The position numbers and the translations under genes are program-made. From Leptospiraceae bacterium (GTDB lineage Bacteria > Spirochaetota > Leptospiria > Leptospirales > Leptospiraceae): 64,000 bases of DNA. Numbering within the stretch: the first letter of the stretch is position 1; every line of letters begins with the position of its first letter. The stretch lies in assembly GCA_017996175.1 (NCBI GenBank), contig JAGOHK010000006.1, forward strand, positions 1 to 64,000, in the 5' to 3' direction. Below the pieces are notes generated by a model that ran no database searches, was not told where the DNA came from, and saw only the letters and a list, made by a program, of their open reading frames with translations. Shown piece after piece: positions 55,366 to 64,000 of the stretch.

Positions 55366-55848
55366 ATGTTTATTGTGAATTTATTTGGAACAAAAAAGGA
55401 ATCTCCTCGTATAAAAAAATTGCGAACACTATTACTCTTTGAGACTTTAAACTCGAAGGAATTAAAAATAGTAGATGGTCTTTTGCATGAAAGAAAGTAT
55501 CTGAAAGAAGAAGTGGTTTTTGATACAGGGGAAGAAGGGCAGGCACTCTATATTATTCTTTCGGGGAAAATTCTGATTTGCCACCAAGGTCAACCTGAAA
55601 CGGGAAAAATTGCCGAGCTAGAACAAGGGCGTCTATTCGGAGAACTTGCACTTCTTGATAATTCGCCTCGCTCCACACAGACAAGAGCTTTGGAAGATTC
55701 CACCTTAGCCGTATTCTTTAGAGATGACTTTCTAGGACTTCTGGAAACTCATGCGGTGATTGCGTCTAAAATTTCTCTACAACTAGCGCGGCATATTGGA
55801 AGAAGACTCAGGGAAACAGTTTCAAGCATTGACGGTAGAATAGAATGA
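55366..55848 (+). CDS. Cyclic nucleotide-binding protein
   Basis: 160 residues. A cNMP-binding fold: VVFDTGEEGQALYIILSGKI, FGELALLDNSPRSTQTRALEDS with the phosphate cassette (FGELALL...RSTQ), and a final helix. No DNA-binding domain. May sense cAMP from the class III cyclase at 30431. It overlaps the downstream permease gene by 4 bases. Confidence 0.88.
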   Translation: MFIVNLFGTKKESPRIKKLRTLLLFETLNSKELKIVDGLLHERKYLKEEVVFDTGEEGQALYIILSGKILICHQGQPETGKIAELEQGRLFGELALLDNSPRSTQTRALEDSTLAVFFRDDFLGLLETHAVIASKISLQLARHIGRRLRETVSSIDGRIE

Positions 55849-56954
55849 ATAAGTCAGCAGGTCCTGTCGTTTGGGTGGGGATTATTTCTGCGACTTGTAT
55901 TCTTTTATTTTTATTTCAGAAAATTTTATGGTTAGTCGTACCTTTTCTTTTGGGGTTAATTCTTTATTATCTCCTAAGCCCTGTTATGAATCGACTTGTC
56001 TTGGCTGGACTTAGTAAGGAAACTTCAGTAACCATTACTATGCTGAGCTTTTTTTCTATAATATGGATAATAACTATTATCCTACTTCCTTATATAAGCA
56101 CACAGTTATTATTTTGGAAAGACTCCATGACTCGGTATTTAGAAGGCGGAATTGCTTTACTTCAAAAAACACTACTTACGATGGAGCAAAGATTTAGTTA
56201 TCTAGATAAAGTGGACTTGAGTGAAAATGTAAATATTCGAATTACCAAGTTTACTAATACTTTTGCGGAACAATATCTCACTGATTTTATTGTTACTTTA
56301 AGTTCTTGGCTTCCCACTTTATTCCTCGCTCCTTTTCTTGCTTTTTTCTTTTTAAGGGACGGTCATCATTTTAAAAAATTTTTATGCGATGCTGTTCCAA
56401 ATGCATACTTTGAACGCACACTTTATCTATTGCAAGAAATTGATAGAACAGCTAGATCCTATTTTCAAGGTATTTTGAGTTTAACTTTATTAGATACTGT
56501 CGCGCTTGGAATTGGGTTGTGGATAATAGGGATTTCCTCTCCGCTACTTTTGGCGTTCATTGCTGCAGTTTTCGCCTTGATTCCATTTGTAGGCTCAGTA
56601 CTTGGATGTGTAATGGTAGTCCTTGTGGCTGCTACGGATTTTCCGCAAGATCCAATGATTGCATACAGTACGATTGGCATTTTTATTTTGGTTCGCCTTT
56701 TAGATGATTTTATATTTATGCCTCTTACCATTGGTCGCAGCCTAAATATGCATCCACTTCTGACAGTTCTTATGATTTTTGTGGGTGGCTCCGTTGCGGG
56801 AATTTCCGGGCTTATGCTCGTTTTACCTTTGCTTGGAGTTGTGATGGTGATTGGAGAAACCTTGGGAGTTTTGATTTCGGACGAACGCCTTAGGGCAAGA
56901 TACGAATTCGCAAAAAGTCTAAATAAAAGAAAAGCTTCATTGGATTTGAAATAA
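55845..56954 (+). CDS. AI-2E family transporter
   Basis: 369 residues with seven or eight membrane helices. PF01594 features: FLLGLILYYLLSPVMNRL near the N-terminus, RTARSYFQGILSLTLLDTVALG, the PFVGS loop (LIPFVGSVLG) and the last helices GGSVAGISGLMLVLPLLGVV. Members export varied small molecules or ions. Coupled to the cNMP-binding gene. Confidence 0.9.
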   Translation: MNKSAGPVVWVGIISATCILLFLFQKILWLVVPFLLGLILYYLLSPVMNRLVLAGLSKETSVTITMLSFFSIIWIITIILLPYISTQLLFWKDSMTRYLEGGIALLQKTLLTMEQRFSYLDKVDLSENVNIRITKFTNTFAEQYLTDFIVTLSSWLPTLFLAPFLAFFFLRDGHHFKKFLCDAVPNAYFERTLYLLQEIDRTARSYFQGILSLTLLDTVALGIGLWIIGISSPLLLAFIAAVFALIPFVGSVLGCVMVVLVAATDFPQDPMIAYSTIGIFILVRLLDDFIFMPLTIGRSLNMHPLLTVLMIFVGGSVAGISGLMLVLPLLGVVMVIGETLGVLISDERLRARYEFAKSLNKRKASLDLK

Positions 56955-57004
56955 CTCGAAAAAATTTGACTTTAGTCTAGAAAGATTTCAATTTTTATGG
57001 TTGT

Positions 57005-57802
57005 ATGAACTATAGTTTGATAGATACGCATTGCCATTTAGATTTAATCGAAACACAAGGGCAGGATATTTCCTCGTCACTAGAGAAATCGCAAACTGCC
57101 GGTGTTAAAAAGATTGTCCAAATCGGAATTAACCTAGAGCGCTCCAAAATCGCAAGACGTATTGCTACTGATACAAAGTCAGAAATCGAACTTTCGTATA
57201 CTATCGGTTGTCACCCTGCGGATAATATTGAATTACCTGAAATAGAAGAAATTTCTAAGATGGTTGAATCTTGCAAAGAAGAAAAAAATTTCGTAGGAAT
57301 TGGAGAAATTGGTTTAGATTACTATCACAAAAATGAAACCAAAGATTCTCAATGGAAAACATTTCACCACTTCATGGAAATTTCTGTAAAGAACAGTTTA
57401 CCTGTTGTTATCCACTCTAGGGATGCGGCAGAGGACACCTATAAAGTTCTAAAAGACTACAAAGGAAAAGGTTTTGGAGTCATTCACTGTTTTGCGTATA
57501 ATGCTGAATACGCGCTCAAGTTTGTAGAATTAGGGTATTATATTTCTTTCTCTGGAGTTGTGGTTTTTAAAAATGCACAGGACATACAAGAAGCAGCAAG
57601 ACAAGTTCCACTTGAATCCATTCTAATCGAAACAGATGCTCCGTACTTGGCTCCACCGCCACACAGGGGAAAACGAAATGACTCTTCCAATCTTCCTTTT
57701 ATTTTGGAGAAAATGTTTTCTCTTAGAACAGAAGCAAATCACAAAGTAGAACAGACAATATACGAAAATAGTTTGAAATTTATCCATAGAAAAGCGGTTT
57801 AA
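57005..57802 (+). CDS. tatD: TatD family metal-dependent hydrolase
   Basis: 265 residues, TIM barrel. Metal ligands: DTHCHLD at 7-13, [23 protein letters not shown], and [19 protein letters not shown]. Usual role is a 3'-5' exonuclease or deoxyribonuclease. Two bases from serS, so co-transcribed. Confidence 0.93.
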   Translation: MNYSLIDTHCHLDLIETQGQDISSSLEKSQTAGVKKIVQIGINLERSKIARRIATDTKSEIELSYTIGCHPADNIELPEIEEISKMVESCKEEKNFVGIGEIGLDYYHKNETKDSQWKTFHHFMEISVKNSLPVVIHSRDAAEDTYKVLKDYKGKGFGVIHCFAYNAEYALKFVELGYYISFSGVVVFKNAQDIQEAARQVPLESILIETDAPYLAPPPHRGKRNDSSNLPFILEKMFSLRTEANHKVEQTIYENSLKFIHRKAV

Positions 57803-57804
57803 TC

Positions 57805-59058
57805 ATGTTAGACGTAAACAGAATCCAATCCAATCCAGAAGAATTAAAAGAAATGCTCAAGAAGAGATGTATGGACGATACAGCTCTTGTTGACAGGCTA
57901 AATGGTATTATCCAGAACAAAAAAAAATTACAAGGAGAAGTCGAAACTCTCCGAGCAGAACGAAACCGAGTCAGTAAAGAAATCGGCATCATCAAAAGTA
58001 AAGGTGGAGATATACAAGAAGTATCCGCTTCGATGAAAGAAGTGGGAAATAAAATCAAAGAACTAGAAGATGCTCTAGAAATAGAAGAAAATAATCTTGC
58101 TGATCTAAATTTAAGTCTTCCGAACTTTTTAGATTCAGAAGTCCCTTTCGGAAAATCAGACGAGGATAATGTAGAAACTCATACGTATGGAGCCAAACCA
58201 CAATTTGCCTTTACCCCCAAAACTCACTTCGAAATCGGTGAAGCTCTTGGAATATTTGACTTTGAAAAAGGTGTCAAACTTGCCGGTGGGCGTGCTTATA
58301 CCTATTTCGGGAAAGCGGCTAAACTCGAACGTGCACTCATGAACTTTATGCTCGACACTCACTCGGCAGATCATGAATACGAAGAAGTTTGGGTTCCGAC
58401 ACTGGTGAACGATGAGTCAATGAAAACTACTGGACAGTATCCAAAGTTCAAAGATGAATACTACCGCCTCGAAGCGGATAATCTAAGTTTGATCCCAACT
58501 GCGGAAGTTCCACTTACTAACCTTTATAGAGATGAAATTATTCCCGAAGACAAACTTCCCATTTCTGTGATGGCGCATACTTCTTGTTTTAGACGAGAAG
58601 CAGGATCACATGGAAGGGATACAAGAGGTCTAGTAAGAGTCCACCAATTTCAAAAAATTGAACTTGTTAAGTTCACAAAGCCGGAAGACTCAGAGGCAGA
58701 ACACCGTAAGATGCTTGTAAATGCGGAAAACATTTTAAAAAAACTCGGACTGCATTATCGAGTTTTACTTCTTTGTAGTAAGGATACTTCTAATTCTTCT
58801 TCTAAAACTTTTGATATTGAAGTGTGGATGCCCGGTCTTAACCGCTACATGGAAATCTCATCTGTTTCTAACTTCAAGGACTACCAAGCTCGTCGTGGAA
58901 AAATCCGCTATAAATCCAAAGAAGGAAAGAACCAACTTTTACATACCATCAATGGTTCTGGTCTTGCTATTGGTAGAACTCTTGCGGCTATCGTTGAAAA
59001 TTATCAAACGGAAGCGGGAGATTTTACGATTCCTGATATGTTGAAGAAATATTTTTAG
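57805..59058 (+). CDS. serS: Seryl-tRNA synthetase
   Basis: 417 residues. N-terminal coiled-coil arm (about 30-100) that binds the long variable arm of tRNA-Ser. Class II motif 2: [20 protein letters not shown]; motif 3 near the end: [18 protein letters not shown]. Length and architecture are standard. Confidence 0.98.
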   Translation: MLDVNRIQSNPEELKEMLKKRCMDDTALVDRLNGIIQNKKKLQGEVETLRAERNRVSKEIGIIKSKGGDIQEVSASMKEVGNKIKELEDALEIEENNLADLNLSLPNFLDSEVPFGKSDEDNVETHTYGAKPQFAFTPKTHFEIGEALGIFDFEKGVKLAGGRAYTYFGKAAKLERALMNFMLDTHSADHEYEEVWVPTLVNDESMKTTGQYPKFKDEYYRLEADNLSLIPTAEVPLTNLYRDEIIPEDKLPISVMAHTSCFRREAGSHGRDTRGLVRVHQFQKIELVKFTKPEDSEAEHRKMLVNAENILKKLGLHYRVLLLCSKDTSNSSSKTFDIEVWMPGLNRYMEISSVSNFKDYQARRGKIRYKSKEGKNQLLHTINGSGLAIGRTLAAIVENYQTEAGDFTIPDMLKKYF

Positions 59059-59104
59059 ATTATTCGCAATTACTCGGCAGTTGTGGTAAAACATTCAGAA
59101 AAAA

Positions 59105-59410
59105 TTATTTTACGGAAGCGCTATCAGAATAAGCACGTAGATTGTCGTAGGAAAAAATTCCCGTATCGTGATTGTCGCTCCAAGTAAAGTTGAGCGCATA
59201 ACGTCCTACTTTGCGCCAAGATATAAGTTGAATAGAAGTTATATGACCTGTAGCCGCACCAATTTTTCCACCATGTCCACCACAACAAACTGCACAGGGA
59301 CATTTTTTGCGAAGGTCTAGAAGATTGTAGTGAGAAGTAAAGCCATCTTTCCAAGTGATTGTCAGGTTTTCAGAATCTACCTGAATCTCTTGCGGAAAGG
59401 TGGCTATCAT
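59105..59410 (-). CDS. DUF971 (gamma-butyrobetaine hydroxylase-like N) protein
   Basis: 101 residues. LTITWKDGFTSHYNLLDLRKKCPCAVCCG gives the zinc-like cysteine cluster, then HITSIQLISWRKVGRYALNFTWSDNHDTGIFSYDNLRA. Matches DUF971, often linked to Fe-S cluster carriers. Followed 3 bp away on the same strand by a small gene. Confidence 0.92.
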   Translation of the reverse strand: MIATFPQEIQVDSENLTITWKDGFTSHYNLLDLRKKCPCAVCCGGHGGKIGAATGHITSIQLISWRKVGRYALNFTWSDNHDTGIFSYDNLRAYSDSASVK

Positions 59411-59413
59411 AGA

Positions 59414-59563
59414 TTATTTTTTAACTAATACGGAAACGATTTCTTGACGTTTTTTGTCTTTTTCGGTTTCGTTTAGCGCAAGCCATTCTCTTTTAATTTG
59501 TTTTTTATCAATGCCTTTTAGGTCAGCGTATTTTTTTAATAATTTAACAGTTTTCTGGTTCAT
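59414..59563 (-). CDS. Conserved-looking 49-residue protein
   Basis: Reads MNQKTVKLLKKYADLKGIDK, then QIKREWLALNETEKDKKRQE and IVSVLVKK. Highly basic and helical, with a bent-helix pattern like an RNA- or ribosome-binding peptide. It precedes the DUF971 gene by 3 bp on the same strand. Too short for routine calling but with good codon-like structure. I have a vague memory of similar Leptospira peptides; this should be tested. Confidence 0.7.
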   Translation of the reverse strand: MNQKTVKLLKKYADLKGIDKKQIKREWLALNETEKDKKRQEIVSVLVKK

Positions 59564-59643
59564 TAGGTCAGAATTGTGTACCAAAGTTTTAAGTCAAATA
59601 TTTTGTAATTGCTAAGTAGATAAGCGAGAGGAAGAAAAAAAAA

Positions 59644-59671
59644 TTGACATTCTCCCGTAAATACATAAATA
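59644..59671 (+). promoter_or_regulatory. vapB promoter and operator
   Basis: TTGACA at 59644-59649 and TAAATA at 59666-59671, 16 bp apart. CCCGTAAATAC and ATAAATATGGG (59654-59675) form an imperfect inverted repeat over the -10, suiting autorepression by the antitoxin. Predicted transcription starts at about 59678, next to the ATG at 59679; no ribosome site is present. Confidence 0.6.
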
Positions 59672-59678
59672 TGGGTTT

Positions 59679-59993
59679 ATGAAAACAACCATTGAAATTC
59701 CTGATGATTTGTTTAGAAAAGTGAAAGTGGTAGCATCCTCAAAAGGACTTTCCTTTAAAGATGTTGTAGTTCATAGTTTAGAGTCTGAGCTCGACAATAT
59801 CATTGATTCAAATATAGCTCCCAAAAGAGAGACAGGCAATTTGAAACGCAAAGTTACTCAGTTTTTACAAATGGAATTTTCCAAAGTGGAAAAGGTAACT
59901 TTTCCTAGACCCCAATTTTTGAGAAATTGGGATTTTGACCCAATCACTGATTTACTTTCGGAGCGCGAGGAACATGACTTCGGTTTATCTTGA
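59679..59993 (+). CDS. vapB: Antitoxin VapB-like (ribbon-helix-helix)
   Basis: 104 residues. MKTTIEIPDDLFRKVKVVAS is the ribbon-helix-helix DNA-binding opening, followed by KGLSFKDVVVHSLESEL. The basic/aromatic C-terminus (RPQFLRNWDFDPITDLLSERE) would block the PIN toxin. Overlaps vapC by 20 bases. Confidence 0.85.
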   Translation: MKTTIEIPDDLFRKVKVVASSKGLSFKDVVVHSLESELDNIIDSNIAPKRETGNLKRKVTQFLQMEFSKVEKVTFPRPQFLRNWDFDPITDLLSEREEHDFGLS

Positions 59994-60396
59994 TACTTCT
60001 GCTTTGATTCGATGGGTTTTACAGTCTCCGAATTATTATCCTGATTTTGGAAACTGGGATGTTGCCGTGACCTCTACACTTTTACGGGCAGAATTTCGTA
60101 GAACAATGGATCGACTTTTGAAGCGCTCAGTTCTTACAGAAGTTCAAGTAGAAAAATGTTACGAGTATTTAGAGGATATCTCGCCTTATATCAACTGGAT
60201 TAAACTCGACGAGCGGATTTTGGAAAAGGCAGGCGATACTTATAACTATCCAATTGGAACTTTAGATGCAATTCATCTTGTTAGCAGCTATCTCTATAAA
60301 GAAGAGTTTGAAGTAGGTAAATACTATCTTTTAACGCATGATGAGGAATTGACAAAGGCTGCAAATTCCTTAGGCATCCAAACAAAAGGTATTTAA
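59974..60396 (+). CDS. vapC: PIN-domain toxin VapC
   Basis: 140 residues from ATG 59974, with GAGG 4 nt upstream. Active-site acids: D7 (YLDTSALI), E40 (LLRAEFRR), D98 (GTLDAIHL), D123 (LTHDEEL). Ribonuclease toxin of a type II pair with the upstream ribbon-helix-helix antitoxin. Confidence 0.9.
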   Translation: MTSVYLDTSALIRWVLQSPNYYPDFGNWDVAVTSTLLRAEFRRTMDRLLKRSVLTEVQVEKCYEYLEDISPYINWIKLDERILEKAGDTYNYPIGTLDAIHLVSSYLYKEEFEVGKYYLLTHDEELTKAANSLGIQTKGI

Positions 60397-60485
60397 ACCT
60401 AAATAAAACCAACATTAGTTTAAAAATTCCTTTCTAAGAAAGTTTAATTCTTTCAAAAAACCTTCGCTCTAAATACCTATTATTC

Positions 60486-61184
60486 ATGTTTGAGAATATA
60501 AGAAAAATTAAAGAGAACGATCCGGCTGCCAAATCCTACTTGGAAGTCATACTATGTTATCCCGGTCTTCATGCACTTTGGTTTCACTCGGTAGCCCATT
60601 TCTTATATAAATGTAAAATTCCTCTTCTTCCTCGTTATATAAATTACATCACTCGTTTTCTAACTGGAATCGACATCCACCCAGGTGCTAAGATTGCAAA
60701 CGGAATTATGATAGATCATGGTATGGGAGTTGTAATCGGGGAAACCGCGGAGATTGGAACTGGCTGTTTAATTTACCAAGGTGTTACTTTAGGCGGAACC
60801 GGAAAAGAGTCAGGAAAACGTCATCCAACTTTGAAAGATAATGTAGTGATTGGGTCTGGTGCAAAGATACTCGGGAATATCACTCTTGAGAGCAATGTTC
60901 GAGTCGGCGCAGGATCGGTGGTAATGAGAGATGTTCCTGCTAATTGTACTGTGGTTGGAATTCCTGGGCGAGTAGTAAAATCCGACGAGAAAAATAGTGA
61001 GCACATGTTAGATCACGGGCAAATGCCTGACCCTGTTGCTAGAGTATTTTCCATCTTATTAGAGAAAGTAGAAACTCTTCAGAGAGATATGGCTGAGCTA
61101 TCTCATGAGCAAATCAGAGGGAAAAACCCAAAAAAAGAAGAGGACGATTTATTGCAAGAGTTTATTCACGGAGGGGGAATATAA
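60486..61184 (+). CDS. cysE: Serine O-acetyltransferase
   Basis: 232 residues. First step of cysteine synthesis: serine plus acetyl-CoA. Helical N-terminus AAKSYLEVILCYPGLHALWFHS, catalytic DIHPGAKIANGIMIDHGMGVVIGE, left-handed beta-helix hexapeptides through about 160, and GQMPDP tail. Short N-terminal form, like the plant/Gram-positive type. Confidence 0.96.
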   Translation: MFENIRKIKENDPAAKSYLEVILCYPGLHALWFHSVAHFLYKCKIPLLPRYINYITRFLTGIDIHPGAKIANGIMIDHGMGVVIGETAEIGTGCLIYQGVTLGGTGKESGKRHPTLKDNVVIGSGAKILGNITLESNVRVGAGSVVMRDVPANCTVVGIPGRVVKSDEKNSEHMLDHGQMPDPVARVFSILLEKVETLQRDMAELSHEQIRGKNPKKEEDDLLQEFIHGGGI

Positions 61185-61290
61185 ATTTTTAGAAATTTAT
61201 TTCACAAAATACAATATTTTGCTTTAAATTTTTACTAGGTTTGTGGATGATAGAAGTATAAATCTTAATTTTTAATTTAAGGAGTTAAGG

Positions 61291-61824
61291 ATGTCGAAAA
61301 TGAAAGCGATCTTGCTTTTTACAATGATGATGGTTGCCGTTTCTAGTTGCGGTTCTGGAGATGAAAAAGCTCATGAAATGAGCGGTGGAAAACAATTTGA
61401 AGGTTGGGCGGGTCCACCAGAACAGCCAAATGCAAAGCCATTTGAGTTTTTCTATATGAAATCTACTGGAAGAGCTTCGCAAAAAGCAATGGACAAAAGA
61501 AGTGGAGCTATGATGCAAACAACTTGCACTGATGCTGCTACTACAAAAGTAAAAGGCGATTTGATCGGTAAACTTGTTAAAGAGAGCATTGAAGGTGCTT
61601 CTGGAGTTGCTGACGGTGAGTCTACTGGAGTTGTTGTAGTAAGAGAATTCGGTGGAACATTGGGTGGTGTTAACGTTAAAGAATGTAAGAACCTATACCC
61701 AGATGATCCAAACATTCCGTACAGTGGATGGAAAGAATGTGAATGTATCGTTTATATTAAGGTTCCTGGCGGACGAGATGCTGTAGTAGCTAAAGCAACT
61801 TCGTACGAAACTGGAAAAAAATAA
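61291..61824 (+). CDS. lipL21: LipL21-like lipoprotein
   Basis: 177 residues with lipobox VAVSSC (C20). Very like LipL21 of pathogenic Leptospira: FEGWAGPPEQ, YYMKxxxRAS-like YMKSTGRASQKAM, KRSGAMMQTTC, GVADGESTGVVVVREFGG, and WKECECIVYIKVPGGRDA. LipL21 is an abundant surface lipoprotein that binds peptidoglycan and inhibits host myeloperoxidase in pathogens. AAGGAG lies 6 nt before the ATG. The function here is by homology. Confidence 0.85.
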   Translation: MSKMKAILLFTMMMVAVSSCGSGDEKAHEMSGGKQFEGWAGPPEQPNAKPFEFFYMKSTGRASQKAMDKRSGAMMQTTCTDAATTKVKGDLIGKLVKESIEGASGVADGESTGVVVVREFGGTLGGVNVKECKNLYPDDPNIPYSGWKECECIVYIKVPGGRDAVVAKATSYETGKK

Positions 61825-62030
61825 CTCTTAGACCCTAAGTGGTACCTCAAATCAAAAGAATTTGAATCTCATTTTACAGCTCTAGCAGGAGTGATTGCCT
61901 CGCCGGCTGTAAAAGGATTTGAATTTGATTTATCTAAAATTCTAGTTTTTTAATTCATTTCCTTTTCTTGGATTCTCTAATTTACAAAAATTCTTATTTT
62001 CTTTAAAACGCCTTCGTATGTTTTGGAAGG

Positions 62031-63320
62031 ATGCTTTCTTCTAATTTTCAAATTCCATCTAATTTTTCTATAATCGTACCCGGAGATAAATCTGTTTCTC
62101 ATAGGTCTGTTTTATTTTCTTCGCTCGCAAAAGGAGAATCTGAAATTACAGGATTTCTAGAAGCAGAAGATCCTTTAAATACAATGAAATCCTTCTCGAA
62201 ATTGGGTGTTGAATTTACCAAAATTGGCTTCGGTCAATATAAAGTAAAGAGCCCAGGTAAATTGGGATTAACTCAACCAAGAGAAGAACTTGATTTTGGG
62301 AATGGAGGAACGGGAATTCGACTTTCCGCTGGCTTATTGGCAGGGCTTGTAGGAATTAAGACTCAACTCACTGGAGATGCTTCTTTACGAAAACGACCCA
62401 TGAAGCGAATCATTGACCCGCTCACTCTAATGGGTGCAGAAATAGAATCCGTCACAGGAGATGGTAAAGCTCCCTTAAAAATCACAGGGAAAAAGTTAAA
62501 TTCCATTAGCTACAAAAGTCCGATTGCGAGTGCGCAGGTAAAATCCTGTTTGATGCTCGCAGCGATTGCGTCTGACGTTGAGTTAGAATACGAAGAGGAC
62601 GAGTTATCCCGCGACCATACAGAGAATATGCTTCGATTTCTTGGTGGAGAAATAGAATATATCTCCAAAACTCACTTTAAAATAAAACCTCCTTTTTCTT
62701 TTAATGGTAATAAGTTTCAAGTTCCTGGTGATATTTCATCTGCCGCATTTTTTATAGTCTTCGGACTTCTTGCAAAGTTTGGAACAATCCTAATTCAAAA
62801 CGTAGGACTTAACCCTGCGCGAACGGGGATACTCACTGTTCTACGCGGTATGGGTGGAAGAATTGAAGTCGAAGAAGAAAGAACAGAATGTGGGGAAGTA
62901 ATTGGAGACCTTAGAGTGTATCCATCTAAACTAAAAAAGACTGAAATTACTTCCGATTTAATTCCTTCTATTATAGATGAAATTCCAATTCTTACCATTG
63001 CAGGACTTTTTTCCGAAGAAGGATTTGAAATCAAAAATGCAGAAGACCTCCGCGCAAAAGAATCCGACCGCATTCATGCGATGGTTTCTAATTTGCAAAA
63101 ACTAGGTGTTGTTGTAGACGAGACAAAAGACGGTTATGCGTTTGGAGAAGTTACTGAAATCAAGCCCACATTAATTGAAACATTCATGGATCATCGGATT
63201 GCCATGAGTTTTCTCGTTTTAAAAACTCTTCTTGCAAATGATATCCAGATTGATGATGATTCTTGGATTGATACCTCGTTTCCGGAGTTTAAAGCGATTG
63301 TGGGAAGATTAAAGGATTAG
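62031..63320 (+). CDS. aroA: 3-phosphoshikimate 1-carboxyvinyltransferase
   Basis: 429 residues. EPSP synthase of the shikimate pathway. [75 protein letters not shown] and [12 protein letters not shown] are intact. GGAAGG abuts the ATG, so spacing is unusually short. Confidence 0.97.
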   Translation: MLSSNFQIPSNFSIIVPGDKSVSHRSVLFSSLAKGESEITGFLEAEDPLNTMKSFSKLGVEFTKIGFGQYKVKSPGKLGLTQPREELDFGNGGTGIRLSAGLLAGLVGIKTQLTGDASLRKRPMKRIIDPLTLMGAEIESVTGDGKAPLKITGKKLNSISYKSPIASAQVKSCLMLAAIASDVELEYEEDELSRDHTENMLRFLGGEIEYISKTHFKIKPPFSFNGNKFQVPGDISSAAFFIVFGLLAKFGTILIQNVGLNPARTGILTVLRGMGGRIEVEEERTECGEVIGDLRVYPSKLKKTEITSDLIPSIIDEIPILTIAGLFSEEGFEIKNAEDLRAKESDRIHAMVSNLQKLGVVVDETKDGYAFGEVTEIKPTLIETFMDHRIAMSFLVLKTLLANDIQIDDDSWIDTSFPEFKAIVGRLKD

Positions 63321-63441
63321 GGAAATTCACAACCAACCCACAAACTAAGAGCTATTTTTCAACTTTTTTTAATGAGACATAAATTTTTGTTGCAGAAATA
63401 GATATATTTCTTAAATCTTAGCATGGGACATACTACAAAAA

Positions 63442-64000
63442 ATGGGTTCAGAGCTTCTATTTCCGTTTATTGCGAGCGTAATCGTAATCTTATTATTTAG
63501 AAAATTGGACAGGTCGAACTATCGACTCAGCCAAATCAAAAAACATTCAACTAAAATGAATGAGGACATTAACCAAGCAGCAATGGCTGGAATCCAAGCT
63601 GTCAAGGATACAACTATCGACCTTGACATTATGGGAAAACAAGCTCGCAAAGTTATCTCTGACCTAGAAGCAAAAGCAAATGAAACAAGAAGTCTTATGG
63701 AGTCGCTAAAGGCTAACAAAGAGTATCTGGATAATATCGCCGATGATTTAAAAAATGTAGTAAACCTCGCTTCTGAAATTCGTCATGAAGCAGAATACAT
63801 TCAAGAAGGAATGCAAGTCATTCAAACCCAACGCGAAAATATCAAAGATGTCGAGCGTGACATTAGAGAAGTGCGAGAAGAGGTAAATGGGATTGTCCGC
63901 ACATTCAATGAAACTCTTAGCACAAGAACCCAAGATATTCTGGAGTCGCTCGCAACAAAAATTGTAGAACTAGAATCTTTACTCGAAGCAAAGTCTGATA
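63442..64000 (+). CDS. SpiroCoCo family coiled-coil protein, 3' end beyond window
   Basis: Start ATG at 63442; 186 residues visible before the right edge. A short N-terminal hydrophobic helix (LLFPFIASVIVILLF) anchors it, followed by an uninterrupted coiled coil: QIKKHSTKMNEDINQAAMAG, DLEAKANETRSLMESLKANK, TQRENIKDVERDIREVREEV. This matches the long SpiroCoCo proteins of spirochetes, thought to be cytoskeletal or envelope scaffolds. Confidence 0.85.
   Translation, partial: MGSELLFPFIASVIVILLFRKLDRSNYRLSQIKKHSTKMNEDINQAAMAGIQAVKDTTIDLDIMGKQARKVISDLEAKANETRSLMESLKANKEYLDNIADDLKNVVNLASEIRHEAEYIQEGMQVIQTQRENIKDVERDIREVREEVNGIVRTFNETLSTRTQDILESLATKIVELESLLEAKSD

Overview
The window is an AT-rich (mid-30s %GC by eye) spirochete chromosome segment. 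The gene set points to Leptospiraceae, probably Leptospira or a close relative. Evidence: the flagellar run flbD-motA-motB-fliL; a lysine pathway using LL-diaminopimelate aminotransferase (dapL); a homologue of the Leptospira surface lipoprotein LipL21; an MXAN_6521/LA_1396-type lipoprotein; a SpiroCoCo coiled-coil protein at the right edge; and many short lipoproteins with spirochete-like lipoboxes. LPS (kdsB) indicates a diderm with Kdo. No rRNA, CRISPR array, prophage or intact transposase was seen.

Layout. 1-3.3 kb: edge-cut secreted Cys-repeat protein, a DUF2779 protein that reads as a Cas4/AddB-like Fe-S nuclease joined to an RNase H-like domain, and a small unknown. 3.8-8.7 kb: membrane protein with lysozyme-like tail, glycosyltransferase, then flbD-motA-motB-fliL. 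9.0-13.0 kb: a MmeI-type single-chain restriction-modification enzyme overlapping kdsB and a small membrane gene. 13-16.7 kb: DUF922/DUF4189 protein, pirin, tag, YdeI-like, SAP/DUF6434 protein. 16.8-19.7 kb: three-gene lipoprotein/small subunit/GMC oxidoreductase operon. 19.7-24.5 kb: a decayed accessory zone with a MORN fragment, a toxin gene with a nonsense codon, a frameshifted gene, a shortened ASCH protein, SH3 paralogues (one interrupted by TAG) and a PIN toxin-antitoxin pair. 24.5-34.6 kb: mostly housekeeping (mtnP, mazG, a cyclase, pyrB-DUF2203-dapL). 34.6-38.2 kb: Fic protein behind twin palindromes, glycosyltransferase, sthA. 38.3-45.8 kb: FHA protein, tRNA-Leu, an Ig/RCC1 lipoprotein, a Calx-beta-like lipoprotein, then a HigBA-like toxin-antitoxin cassette between two identical 20-bp direct repeats. 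45.9-52 kb: membrane proteins, PDZ-thioredoxin fusion, orphan MqsA-like regulator, lipoproteins, ankyrin protein. 52-64 kb: fumC, a lipoprotein family-1 glycosidase, cNMP-binding protein, AI-2E-type permease, tatD, serS, DUF971, an easily missed 49-residue gene, vapBC, cysE, a lipL21 homologue, aroA and the SpiroCoCo protein.

How it fits together. Most of the window is ordinary chromosome in short operons with 1-4 nt overlaps. Accessory content sits in small islands: one R-M enzyme, three toxin-antitoxin pairs plus one dead one, a Fic protein, and intergenic repeats of several families. The strongest leads are the bracketed toxin-antitoxin cassette, the twin palindromes before fic, the lipoprotein/small subunit/GMC module, the DUF2779 two-nuclease architecture, and apparent leaderless promoters at pyrB and vapB. 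All assignments come from reading the sequence; no database search was made.
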